Origin: an uncultured Collinsella sp.
GTDB taxonomy: Bacteria > Actinomycetota > Coriobacteriia > Coriobacteriales > Coriobacteriaceae
Assembly (NCBI GenBank): GCA_902494345.1
Contig: CABUSV010000002.1
Coordinates: 62,001-126,000, forward strand
Length of the DNA: 64,000 nucleotides
Direction of reading: 5' to 3'
The notes below the pieces were generated by a model. The model searched no databases. It was given only the letters and a program-made list of their open reading frames with translations, and was not told where the DNA came from. The translations under genes were made by a program, and so were the position numbers. Shown here in pieces: positions 51,558-59,814 of the stretch; the first letter of the stretch is position 1, and each line of letters starts with the position of its first letter.

Positions 51558-53201
51558 TCACGCCCTATAGAACACGTTGTCGGCAAAGAAGTCGGCCGGG
51601 GGCTCCATGCAGGCAATCTCGCCGTCAAACATCATGGCGACGTCGTCGGCTACCTGCTCGGCAAAGTCCAAATCGTGCGTAGCCATGATGACGGTGCCGC
51701 CAGCCTTCGCATGGTCACGCAGGGCGCGGGCGATGATGCGGCGGCTCTCCAGGTCCAAGCCCTTCGTGGGCTCGTCAAGCAGCAGCAGCTCGGGGCCAAT
51801 CAGCAGCAGCTTTGCCAGTGCGAGCAGCTGGCGCTGTCCGCCCGAGAGGTCGTAAGGGTGGCGCGTCTCCAGGCCGTCCAATCCCAGTTGTGCCGCACGC
51901 TCCAGCGCCAAGTTCTCGTCATATCCGCAGGTCGAGGCCCATTCCATCAGCTCATCGCGAACCGTCTCGGCAACCAGCAATGCTTTGGGATTCTGAGGCA
52001 GCAGAGCCGCCGAGGCCGCTCCGCGCACCATGCGGCCGCGCTGCAGCTTGGCGGTCTTCGCCAGCACCGAAAGCATCGTCGACTTGCCGCAGCCGTTACC
52101 GCCCACAACCGCATGCACCGCGCCAGCCGAAAACGACGCATCGAGCCCGCGCAGCACCCAGCCGGACGCTCGATCGTAGCGAAACCAGCCTTCCGACAGG
52201 GTGGTAGCCGCCCCGCCGTGCATTTTTTGGAGTATTCTGCTTCCATCCGTGCGCGGGAAGGCTTCCGAGCCGTTCTCGAGCGACGATTGCGCCACAAATT
52301 CGGACGATTTGTCCAATTCCGAACTTTTTTTCGCACTCGATACGTCCCCGGGCGGCTCCAGAGAGCCCAAATTGTCCTCACGCCTGCTGAATACTCCCTT
52401 TTTTGCACATCGGATGCCACCCCACCCCAACATGTCATCGGAAACCAGCGATTCTCGGCGTCCCAAAGAAGCCATATCCGCCACCTCGCGCACGCGGCCG
52501 CCCTCAATCCGGTACGCACACGTCGCATACTCGAGCATCGGCCGCGGTTGATGCGTAGCCACAACAACCGTGCAGCCCAGCTCACGGTTCACGCGAAACA
52601 GTGCGTGCAGAAAATTCTTCTCGGCAACGGGATCGAGCTGAGACGTGGGCTCGTCGAGTAGCAGCACACGCGGACGCAGCGCCAGGACGGCGGCAAGCGA
52701 CAGCAGCTGCTTGCGACCACCCGAAAGCGTGTCGGTATCGCGATGAAGCCAATCTTCCAGCCCAAAGAAATAGCTGGTCTCAGCTACGCGACGGCGCATC
52801 TCATCACGTGCTAGCCCTAAGTTTTCCAGGCCAAACGCCATCTCGTGCCACACGGTTTCGCACACGATCTGGTTCTCGGGATCCTGGAACACATAGTCCA
52901 CGCGCTCCGCCGATGCCCGCACGTCCATGTCGGCAACGTTCTCGCCCAGCACGCGCAGTTCGCCAGTGCGCTCGCCCGCCGGAGCGATTTCGGGCTTGAG
53001 CAGCGACAGCAGCGTCGACTTACCCGATCCGGTACCGCCAACAAGCAGCGCAAATGCACCTTGGGGAACAGACCAGTCGAGCCCCTCGAGCACCGCAGCA
53101 TCAGCATCGGGGTAGGCAAAGCTCAGGCTCCGCACCTCAATCGCCGGCATATCCGGGCCGCACGCCGCGCCCGACACCGGGCCCCTATCCAACCGAGCCA
53201 T
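51558..53201 (-). CDS. ECF transporter ATPase, two ATPase domains fused (EcfA-EcfA')
   Basis: 547-aa protein with two complete ABC ATPase domains. Domain 1 (about 20-250): Walker A GGTGSGKST, VFQDPENQIV, signature LSGGRKQLL, Walker B VLLLDEPTSQLDP. Domain 2 (about 330-535): GGNGCGKST, LLPQNPKALLV, LSGGQRQLL, LLLLDEPTKGLDLE. The PENQ-type Q-loops are typical of ECF ATPases. The linker of about 75 aa (around 260-335) is unlike the domains: Ser/Lys-rich (SSAKKSSELDKSSEF) with AT-rich codons; its DNA (about 52290-52410) looks like an inserted intergenic repeat. Translationally coupled to ecfT (TGATG overlap). Confidence 0.9.
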   Translation of the reverse strand: MARLDRGPVSGAACGPDMPAIEVRSLSFAYPDADAAVLEGLDWSVPQGAFALLVGGTGSGKSTLLSLLKPEIAPAGERTGELRVLGENVADMDVRASAERVDYVFQDPENQIVCETVWHEMAFGLENLGLARDEMRRRVAETSYFFGLEDWLHRDTDTLSGGRKQLLSLAAVLALRPRVLLLDEPTSQLDPVAEKNFLHALFRVNRELGCTVVVATHQPRPMLEYATCAYRIEGGRVREVADMASLGRRESLVSDDMLGWGGIRCAKKGVFSRREDNLGSLEPPGDVSSAKKSSELDKSSEFVAQSSLENGSEAFPRTDGSRILQKMHGGAATTLSEGWFRYDRASGWVLRGLDASFSAGAVHAVVGGNGCGKSTMLSVLAKTAKLQRGRMVRGAASAALLPQNPKALLVAETVRDELMEWASTCGYDENLALERAAQLGLDGLETRHPYDLSGGQRQLLALAKLLLIGPELLLLDEPTKGLDLESRRIIARALRDHAKAGGTVIMATHDLDFAEQVADDVAMMFDGEIACMEPPADFFADNVFYRA

Positions 53202-54088
53202 CAGCCAAACCTCTTCTCATCACTCGCGTGCAACGCGCAAGGCAGCACCATCCAGGCAGCGTACACAACATAGCCCGGCCACGGCGCCGGCACCAAGAGC
53301 TGAGGATAAAACGAATACTGCGTCGTCGCGGTCCACGCCACTGTCACCGTGACCACGCCAAACAGCGCAAGCCCAACCAACGCGGCAACGTCGCTGCGCC
53401 CCAGTCGATACCGCGCATACGTCGTACGACGCGTCGCGGCACCCCACCCGCGCGAGCGCATCGCGTCCGCGCGCTCCAGCGAATCTTCCATGCCCCAGCC
53501 CATCAACACACTCGATGCCCGCAGGCGCGAGCGCACGGGGTCGGCCGGCACGCGGCCCGGCACATCAATCGCATCCTGCACCGCCATCACCGTACGACCG
53601 CGACGCAAAAACTGCGGGATAAGCCGCATACACATCGAGATCATGAGCGCAATCACCGGTGCGGCATTACCCAGCAGCGCGAGCACCTTGTCGTATTCGA
53701 GCATCGACGCCGCAGCCTCAAACCACAGCACGCTCGCCACAAACAGCCCGCCCATGCACAGGCCGTATACCATACTCTCCAAATACACCGCACGCATGCC
53801 GATACGGAACAGCTCCGTCGAGCCCGAGGCGCTAAACAGCGGATTGAGCACCGCGATGATCAAGATCACCGGCAGCTGCCAGCGAAGCGCCCCCAACGTA
53901 CGCGCGGCGCCGCGCATCGCAAACCCGTACGCCAACCCGCCCGCAAGCGACAGTGCAATCAGCACCGGCTGCATCGAGAACATGGTGAGTCCCAGCGTCA
54001 GCACCATGTAGAGCGCCGGCACCGCCGGATGCGACATCGAGAACGCCGCGACGGGCTCGACGCCAAACTCCTCTCGTATGTTGTCCAC
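53201..54088 (-). CDS. ecfT: ECF transporter transmembrane component EcfT
   Basis: 295-aa EcfT. Membrane helices at LYMVLTLGLTMFSMQPVLIAL and following; coupling-helix region with the conserved Ala-Arg-Gly-type motif reads ADAMRSRGWG, the contact to the ATPases. GTG 54088 is chosen as start after GGGGG; a longer frame to 54259 would add 57 basic residues and cannot be excluded. The stop overlaps the ATPase start (TGATG). With the fused ATPase and one S-component it makes a group I (dedicated) ECF importer. Confidence 0.85.
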   Translation of the reverse strand: MDNIREEFGVEPVAAFSMSHPAVPALYMVLTLGLTMFSMQPVLIALSLAGGLAYGFAMRGAARTLGALRWQLPVILIIAVLNPLFSASGSTELFRIGMRAVYLESMVYGLCMGGLFVASVLWFEAAASMLEYDKVLALLGNAAPVIALMISMCMRLIPQFLRRGRTVMAVQDAIDVPGRVPADPVRSRLRASSVLMGWGMEDSLERADAMRSRGWGAATRRTTYARYRLGRSDVAALVGLALFGVVTVTVAWTATTQYSFYPQLLVPAPWPGYVVYAAWMVLPCALHASDEKRFG

Positions 54089-54287
54089 GGGCACCCCCGT
54101 CCCCTCGCTCAAACGACAGCTCCGCAGCACCGCCAACGCCGCACGCAAGCAGCGCAAACGCCACGCCGGCGGCGCAAGCCTCAACCGCCGCAAACCAATC
54201 GCTACGCGCTCAACATATGCCTGCGGTATCATATTGCGCCGTGTATCGTTTCCAAACACACGTCTCTATAACGTAACAGGAGATCAC

Positions 54288-55700
54288 ATGGACGCAACCG
54301 CAATTATCCTCGCTGCCGGCGAGGGCACCCGCATGAAGTCGAACCACTGCAAGGTTTCGCACAAGATCCTGGGCAAGCCCATGGTCCAGTGGATCGTCGA
54401 CGCTACCATCAAGGCCGGCTGCAGCCGCGTCGTGGTCGTCATCGGCAGCCACGCCGACGAGATGCGCGCCCTCATCGACGGCGCCTACGCCAACAGCGCC
54501 ACCGAGGTCGAGTGCGTCGAGCAGACCGAGCGCCTGGGCACCGGCCACGCCGTAAAGGTCGCGCTCGAGGCCTGCGGCATCACGCAAGGCCCCGTCGTCG
54601 TGCTCAACGGCGACCTGCCGCTCATCACCGCCGACACCGTCGCCAAGTTCGCGCAGACCGTCGCTACCGGCGAGCTCGCCTGCACCGTCATGACCATGAC
54701 CCCGCCCGATCCTTTCGGCTACGGCCGCATCAAGCTGGGCGCTGACGGCCAGATCGAACGCATCATCGAGCAGAAGGACTGCACGCCCGAGCAGGCTGCC
54801 ACGCTGCTGGAGTGCAACGCCGGCTGCTACGCCTTCGACGGCGCGCAGCTCGCCGCCCACATTAACGAGATCGGCAACGACAACGCACAATCCGAGTACT
54901 ACCTGCCCGACATGCTCGAAATCCTCAAAGGCCATGGTCAGGCAGTCTCCATCTTCCACTGCGACGACTACCGCGACGGCCTGGGCGTCAACAGCCGCAT
55001 CCAGCTCGCACAGCTCACCGCCATCGCGCGCGACCGCATCAACGAGCACTGGATGGCCGAGGGCGTTACGTTCATCGACCCCACGCAGGCCTGGATCGGT
55101 CCCGACGCCACCATCGGCCGCGACACCGTCGTGTGGCCGCAGACGCACCTGATCGGCCACGTCACCGTGGGCGAGGAGTGTCAGCTCGGCCCCAACAGCC
55201 GCCTCGCCGACACCACCGTCGGCAGCGGCTGCGTCATCGACGAGACTATCGCCATCGAGGCCGTCATCGAGAACGGCGTCGACTGCGGCCCGCGCGCCTA
55301 CCTGCGCCCGGGCACCCACATGCTCGATGGCTCCAAGGCCGGCACGCACGTGGAGATCAAGAAGTCCACGATCGGCGAGGGTTCCAAGGTGCCCCACCTG
55401 TCCTACATCGGCGACACCACCATGGGCCCCGGCGTCAACGTCGGCGCGGGCTCCATCACCTGCAACTACGATGGCGTGCACAAGCACAAGACCGTCATCG
55501 GCAAGGACGCCTTCATCGGTTCCGACACCATGATGGTCGCACCTGCCCAGATCGGCGACGGTGCGCTCGTGGCCGCCGGCTCCGTCATCACCGAGCCGGT
55601 CCCGGCAGACGCACTTGGCCTGGGCCGCGCCCGTCAGGTAAATATTGAGGGCTGGGCCGCCGATTACCGCCGCCGCCTGCACGAGGACGACGAGGCATAA
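54288..55700 (+). CDS. glmU: bifunctional GlmU (UDP-GlcNAc synthesis)
   Basis: 470-aa enzyme making UDP-N-acetylglucosamine for peptidoglycan. N-terminal pyrophosphorylase: IILAAGEGTRMKSNHCKVSHK, VVLNGDLPLI, GYGRIKL. C-terminal left-handed beta helix acetyltransferase: YLRPGTHMLDGSKAGTHVEIKKSTIGEGSKVPHLSYIGDTTMGPGVNVGAGSITCNYDG, which carries the catalytic His region. AGGAG lies five bases before the ATG. Usual length for the family (about 450-480). Divergent from the ECF operon. Confidence 0.95.
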   Translation: MDATAIILAAGEGTRMKSNHCKVSHKILGKPMVQWIVDATIKAGCSRVVVVIGSHADEMRALIDGAYANSATEVECVEQTERLGTGHAVKVALEACGITQGPVVVLNGDLPLITADTVAKFAQTVATGELACTVMTMTPPDPFGYGRIKLGADGQIERIIEQKDCTPEQAATLLECNAGCYAFDGAQLAAHINEIGNDNAQSEYYLPDMLEILKGHGQAVSIFHCDDYRDGLGVNSRIQLAQLTAIARDRINEHWMAEGVTFIDPTQAWIGPDATIGRDTVVWPQTHLIGHVTVGEECQLGPNSRLADTTVGSGCVIDETIAIEAVIENGVDCGPRAYLRPGTHMLDGSKAGTHVEIKKSTIGEGSKVPHLSYIGDTTMGPGVNVGAGSITCNYDGVHKHKTVIGKDAFIGSDTMMVAPAQIGDGALVAAGSVITEPVPADALGLGRARQVNIEGWAADYRRRLHEDDEA

Positions 55701-55715
55701 CGTTTTACCAAGCAC

Positions 55716-55750
55716 AAAAGGAGCTGTTCCCATGGGGACGGCTCCTTTTT
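55716..55750 (+). terminator. glmU terminator
   Basis: AAAAGGAGC pairs with GCTCCTTTT around TGTTCCCATGGGGACG, followed by T-run, 16 bases after the glmU stop. The loop includes the GGGGAC word. Confidence 0.88.
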
Positions 55751-55893
55751 CTATCGTGACCTGCGCGACCGGATGAGTGGTCGGTTCGTGTCCGTTGACG
55801 GTAAAGACGTTATCAAGACTCAATAAGCCCCGTCGCGCGGTTACAATGCAACAAGGCATCTATATGGCATTCGATGTATAAAGGAGAAGGGTA

Positions 55894-56880
55894 ATGCCGA
55901 TTAATGATCCCGAGAAGTCGGAGAATATGCGCAAGTCCATCCGCGTGTATTCCGGTTCCTCCAACCGTCCCCTCGCTCAGAAGATTGCTGAGTACCTTGG
56001 GGTCGAGCTTTCGGGCCTTACGCTAAAGCAGTTCGCCAACGGTGAGATTTACGCCCGCTACGACGAGACCGTCCGCGGCGCCGACGTCTTCCTGATTCAG
56101 TCCGTGGCCGGCGGCAACGTCAACGACATGCTCATGGAGCTGCTCATCGCCACCGACGCTGCCAAGCGCGCATCCGCCCGCTCCATCACCGCCGTCATCA
56201 CCCACTACGGCTATGCCCGCCAGGACCGCAAGGCCGGCCCGCGCGAGCCCATCACCGCCCGCCTCGTCGCCAACCTGCTCGAGCGCGCCGGCGTCGACCG
56301 CATCATCACCCTCGACCTGCACCAGGGTCAGATCCAGGGCTTCTTTGATATCCCGGTCAACCACCTGTCCGCACTGCCGCTGTTTGGCCAGTACTACAAC
56401 GCCATGAACTTCGACACCGACAACCTGGTTGTCGTCTCCCCCGACGTGGGCCGCGCCAAGGCCGCCAAGAAGCTGTCCGACATGCTCGGCTGCGACCTGG
56501 CCATCGCCCACAAGGGCCGTCCGCGCCACAACGCCGCCGAGGTCATGGGCATCATCGGTGACATCAAGGGCAAGACCTGCATCATCAACGACGACATGAT
56601 CGACACCGCTGGCACCCTGTGCGCCAACGTCAAGGAGCTCAAGGCTATGGGCGCTGGCGACATCTACGTCTGCGCCACCCACGGCATCTTCTCCGGTCCG
56701 GCCATCGAGCGTCTGAACGACGCCCCGATCGTCGAGTGCCTCGTCACCGACGCCATTCCCGTCGAGGTCGGCGGCAAGATCAAGACCATCTCGGTCGCCG
56801 AGGAGTTCGCTCAGGCCATCTCCGCCGTTTACCACGAGGAGCCCGTCTCCACGCTCGTCGGCGGCGACTTCGCGCTGTAG
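55894..56880 (+). CDS. prs: ribose-phosphate pyrophosphokinase
   Basis: 328-aa PRPP synthase, supplying nucleotide, His and Trp synthesis. Motifs: SGSSNRPLAQKIAEYLG, QFANGEIYARYDETVRGADVF, HYGYARQDRKAGPREPITARLVANLLE (flexible loop with the catalytic Lys/Arg), DLHQGQIQGFFDIPVNHL, and DDMIDTAGTL (PRPP-binding loop). AAGGAGAAGGGTA precedes the ATG. It is commonly next to glmU in many bacteria, as here. Class I, phosphate-dependent type by length and motifs. Confidence 0.95.
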   Translation: MPINDPEKSENMRKSIRVYSGSSNRPLAQKIAEYLGVELSGLTLKQFANGEIYARYDETVRGADVFLIQSVAGGNVNDMLMELLIATDAAKRASARSITAVITHYGYARQDRKAGPREPITARLVANLLERAGVDRIITLDLHQGQIQGFFDIPVNHLSALPLFGQYYNAMNFDTDNLVVVSPDVGRAKAAKKLSDMLGCDLAIAHKGRPRHNAAEVMGIIGDIKGKTCIINDDMIDTAGTLCANVKELKAMGAGDIYVCATHGIFSGPAIERLNDAPIVECLVTDAIPVEVGGKIKTISVAEEFAQAISAVYHEEPVSTLVGGDFAL

Positions 56881-56913
56881 TCCAACGCGCATCGCATCAT
56901 CTTTGATGCTTTT

Positions 56914-56945
56914 AAAGGGTCGGAAGCTCGCTTCCGGCCCTTTTT
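56914..56945 (+). terminator. prs terminator
   Basis: AAAGGGTCGGAAGC and GCTTCCGGCCCTTT form a stem followed by T-run, 34 bases beyond the prs stop. Confidence 0.88.
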
Positions 56946-56965
56946 CTATCCCTCGCCAACCTTCC

Positions 56966-57169
56966 CTGGACAATTAGTTCAGATACGTATTTTTTAAAGC
57001 CCCAAAGGGCCGTTCGGAGCCTTCTGAGCTCCCCGGCGGATGCCATGCCGCCCAAAGCTCATCGTTTTCGAGTACAACCGCCGCATATTTACCCTCAAAT
57101 CACCCTCGAAGGCCCTTAGAAACGCCTCGAATGCCCGTCGCCTTATACGTATCTGAACTAACTGTCCAG
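56966..57169. repeat. 204-bp element with 25-bp terminal inverted repeats, copy D1
   Basis: Ends 56966-56990 and 57145-57169 are complements with one mismatch, core TTAGTTCAGATACGTAT. Interior is GC-moderate and non-coding. A second element with the same termini and almost the same length (58492-58697) lies on the other side of the 57332-58459 gene. Confidence 0.8.
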
Positions 57170-57331
57170 TAGCTATCGTCAACCTTCGCGGCAGAGCTCA
57201 ATTTCCTGCAATCCCCTCAACCGATTCCACCGATTTCATAACACCCAGCCTTTCATGGCGCACAGCGCCCCGCTGAGCGAAAAGAACGGTATGGCGGTCG
57301 CATTCTGCCGCCAACTTAGTACGTTATAGCT

Positions 57332-58459
57332 ATGACGACCGTGATTTCACATCTCTCCGCCCTCCGCGCAATTCGTCGCGCACGACGGGCGTACTCTGCC
57401 CTACCCTGGGACTCCGTTGATAGCGAACAGCAAGCACATGCCTTGGCTAGCTGCATTCCCAACAATGACGCGATAGACTTTGGCGCACTTTCGATACTCG
57501 ACGCCTGGAATGAAGATGATTCCGAACTGCTTGATCTTCTCGTTTCAAGCGAAGACAACAGACGTCCCGACAAGCGACTTCTTCAGCATATTCTCTCCGC
57601 TTCGCTTCCTGAAGGTGCAATTATGCACATCGAGGCCAACATCTACGCAACGTCTCCTGCCATGACAGCCATGCTTTGTTCCAAAAATGAATCAGTCGCC
57701 AAAACCTTGATGCTTCTCATGGAACTGCTCGGAACCTACTCCCTTCCTCCCGGGGCAACATACCCCCTTGCTTATGACGACATCTGGCCCAAGGGCGATG
57801 TCTACGAAGCGATGGACGACCTCGATTGCCGGGACGACCAGTCGGCGACCGAACAGCAGAACGAAACCCGCTATGAACAAGCGCACTACAAATGCGAGCC
57901 CGCCACGACCATCGAAGAGCTCGAGGCGGTCGCACGGTTCGCCAAAAGTAGCTCATACGCCTCGTTTCGCACGGCAGTCAAACTCGCCCGAGCTGGATCC
58001 GCATCCCCAGCCGAATCCCTAATGTTAGCCGTTCTCGGAGCGCCCATGCGCTTTGGCGGATTCGGATGTTGCAGCCTGCCCATGGGAGGCCTGCTACTCA
58101 ACTATCGAATCGACTTCGACACTCTTGCGGTTAACATGTCCTCCGGCATCCCTTACGCCATCTGCGACCTATATTGCCCGGCCGCCGGAGTCGACAACGA
58201 ATACAACGGAATTGGGCATGAGCTTCAAAACGCTCGCATCCACGATGGCAATCGAAATAATGGCCTCAAGGCAATGGGCATCCACGTCCTGGTTATCAAT
58301 CGCGACCAAATGAAAGACCTTGTTGCACTCGAAGCCTTCGCCCAAACGATGCATCGACTCGCAGGAGTCCGATTCCGATATCGCATCAAGGGCTATCGCA
58401 AGCGTCAGGCCGCTTGGCTCAACGCTCTGCGGGCCGGAATCGGCCTTGCGCCGATCTAA
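57332..58459 (+). CDS. hypothetical protein with DUF559/Vsr-like nuclease fold
   Basis: 375-aa protein, lower in GC than neighbours. The N-terminal 215 aa is helical and unassigned. From about 225 the layout matches Vsr/DUF559-type endonuclease folds: SPAESLMLAVLGAP (Glu228), a strand with Asp279 in AICDLYCP, and NEYNGIGHE (Glu290) followed by RNNGLKAMGIHVLVI. In the usual form the last motif is EYDG; here Asp is Asn292. This is the C-terminal architecture of many actinobacterial AbiEi-like or very-short-patch-repair-like proteins of unknown role. It is bracketed by two copies of a 25-bp-ended element, and an ATG directly after TTATAG suggests a very short leader. Confidence 0.6.
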   Translation: MTTVISHLSALRAIRRARRAYSALPWDSVDSEQQAHALASCIPNNDAIDFGALSILDAWNEDDSELLDLLVSSEDNRRPDKRLLQHILSASLPEGAIMHIEANIYATSPAMTAMLCSKNESVAKTLMLLMELLGTYSLPPGATYPLAYDDIWPKGDVYEAMDDLDCRDDQSATEQQNETRYEQAHYKCEPATTIEELEAVARFAKSSSYASFRTAVKLARAGSASPAESLMLAVLGAPMRFGGFGCCSLPMGGLLLNYRIDFDTLAVNMSSGIPYAICDLYCPAAGVDNEYNGIGHELQNARIHDGNRNNGLKAMGIHVLVINRDQMKDLVALEAFAQTMHRLAGVRFRYRIKGYRKRQAAWLNALRAGIGLAPI

Positions 58460-58491
58460 ACGGCGAATCACCCGTGCGCCGTCGAACAGGG

Positions 58492-58697
58492 CTGGACAGT
58501 TAGTTCAAATACGTATAAATAGACACATTGAATTAGGCTGTTTTGCAGCTATCTCTATACCATTCGCCCTATTTGAAAGCGGGGTAGACTTCAAAACAGC
58601 GTCATATGGACTAACTAAAGTTCCAAAACAACGTATCGGCATTGAATTGAGCAATTCGAGTCCTCAGAACTTATACGTATCTGAAATAACTGTCCAC
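58492..58697. repeat. 206-bp element with terminal inverted repeats, copy D2
   Basis: Left end 58492-58516 and right end 58673-58697 share TGGACAGTTA and ATACGTAT with D1. The interior is AT-rich and unrelated to the D1 interior. It sits 32 bases after the stop of the nuclease-fold gene and ends about 110 bases before pth. Confidence 0.78.
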
Positions 58698-58810
58698 CTC
58701 GGATTTTGACGGCCGTCCAAACGCCCCCAAACAACCTCAATTGCCCTCCATTTGACAGCGGCAACAGGGTCGCTCACCATAGCAGGCGACAAATCAACGA
58801 AAGGATGAAC

Positions 58811-59440
58811 ATGGCAGCTGCACAGCCGCTTAAGATTCGCATGGTTGCCGGACTTGGCAACCCTGGCGAGGAATATGCCGAGACCCGCCACAACGCCGGC
58901 TTTAAGGCGATCGACGAGCTGGCCCGTCAGGCCGGTGTCACGTACTGGAAAAACCAAGCAGGCGCCGAGGTCGCGCTCATCAACATCAACGACCCCGAGG
59001 AAGAGGGCGGCAAGCGCCAGATTGTGCTGGTCAAGCCGCAATCGTACATGAACACTTCGGGCGGTCCCATCTCCAAGCTCTGTCGCGAGTACAAAATCAA
59101 GGCCGAGGAGCTGCTCGTAATCCACGACGAGCTCGACATTCCCGCCGGCGATGTGCGCGTCAAGGTAGGCGGCGGCCACGCCGGCCACAACGGCCTGCGC
59201 TCCATCATCGACAAGATGGGCAGTCGCGACTTCAGCCGCATCCGCACCGGTATCGGCAACCCTCCCGGCAAGATGGCTGTCGCCGACTACGTGCTCAAGC
59301 AGCTGCGCGCCCGCGAGGCCGAGGACTTCCAGGACACCTGCGCCCGCGCCGCCGACGCCGCCGGCCTGGCGATCGTGCACGGCGTGGTCTACGCCCGCGA
59401 CCACGTCAACGGCGCCGCCTCCGCCAACGGCAAGCACTAA
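58811..59440 (+). CDS. pth: peptidyl-tRNA hydrolase
   Basis: 209-aa enzyme releasing peptides from tRNA after premature drop-off. Motifs: VAGLGNPGEEYAETRHNAGF with catalytic His, SYMNTSGGPI, and HDELDIPAGDVRVKVGGGHAGHNGLRSI. ATG 58811 is chosen: AAAGG lies six bases upstream, while ATG 58805 sits almost on it. The last residues ASANGKH are a short non-conserved tail. Ends at a strong terminator hairpin. Confidence 0.95.
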   Translation: MAAAQPLKIRMVAGLGNPGEEYAETRHNAGFKAIDELARQAGVTYWKNQAGAEVALININDPEEEGGKRQIVLVKPQSYMNTSGGPISKLCREYKIKAEELLVIHDELDIPAGDVRVKVGGGHAGHNGLRSIIDKMGSRDFSRIRTGIGNPPGKMAVADYVLKQLRAREAEDFQDTCARAADAAGLAIVHGVVYARDHVNGAASANGKH

Positions 59441-59453
59441 AACCTACCATTGC

Positions 59454-59629
59454 GGGACAGGTTTATTTTGGCAGGTTTTACCTGCGGAAACGCCCCAGTT
59501 GCGGCATCGCGATAAACCGCGCGCCTCCATACACACATAGCGCCCCAAAGGGGGCCGGCCTCATCACAACCCGAGGCCGGCCCCCTTTGCCGTTTCACCT
59601 GATAAAACTGACCAAAATAAACCTCTCCC
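59454..59629. repeat. 176-bp palindromic element enclosing the pth terminator
   Basis: Ends GGGACAGGTTTATTTTGG (from 59454) and CCAAAATAAACCTCTCCC (to 59629) are near-complements, with further pairing in AGGTTTTA and TAAAACTG. A perfect inner hairpin lies at 59547-59587. Same plan as copies A-C: terminal inverted repeats around a central stem. Confidence 0.6.
59547..59587. terminator. strong bidirectional hairpin after pth
   Basis: AAAGGGGGCCGGCCTC and GAGGCCGGCCCCCTTT-type complement (15-16 bp) around ATCACAACCC, A-run on one side and T-run on the other. Confidence 0.8.
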
Positions 59630-59703
59630 TCTTTGGTAAGCCGAAGCGGATAAACCCTGCTCCCAAACGCCGAAGACACACGTAAGTGACATGTCCATGA
59701 GGG

Positions 59704-59709
59704 TATAAT
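59704..59709 (+). promoter_or_regulatory. -10 box of the nfnAB promoter
   Basis: TATAAT, about 105 bases before the nfnA start. No good -35 at 17 bases was found, so the assignment rests on the perfect hexamer and position. Confidence 0.5.
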
Positions 59710-59814
59710 TTGCACCGTATGTCTGCACAACGCCTGTGCACGTACGGTTTTATTCGGGCTACCGTCCATTTCCGTGGAGGCACGGTTCGGCGGCCCTAAC
59801 AAGAGAGGGGTTCT

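Noticed and set aside
56994..57182. Small frame inside element D1
   Set aside because: Lies entirely within the inverted-repeat element and has no ribosome site or family feature.
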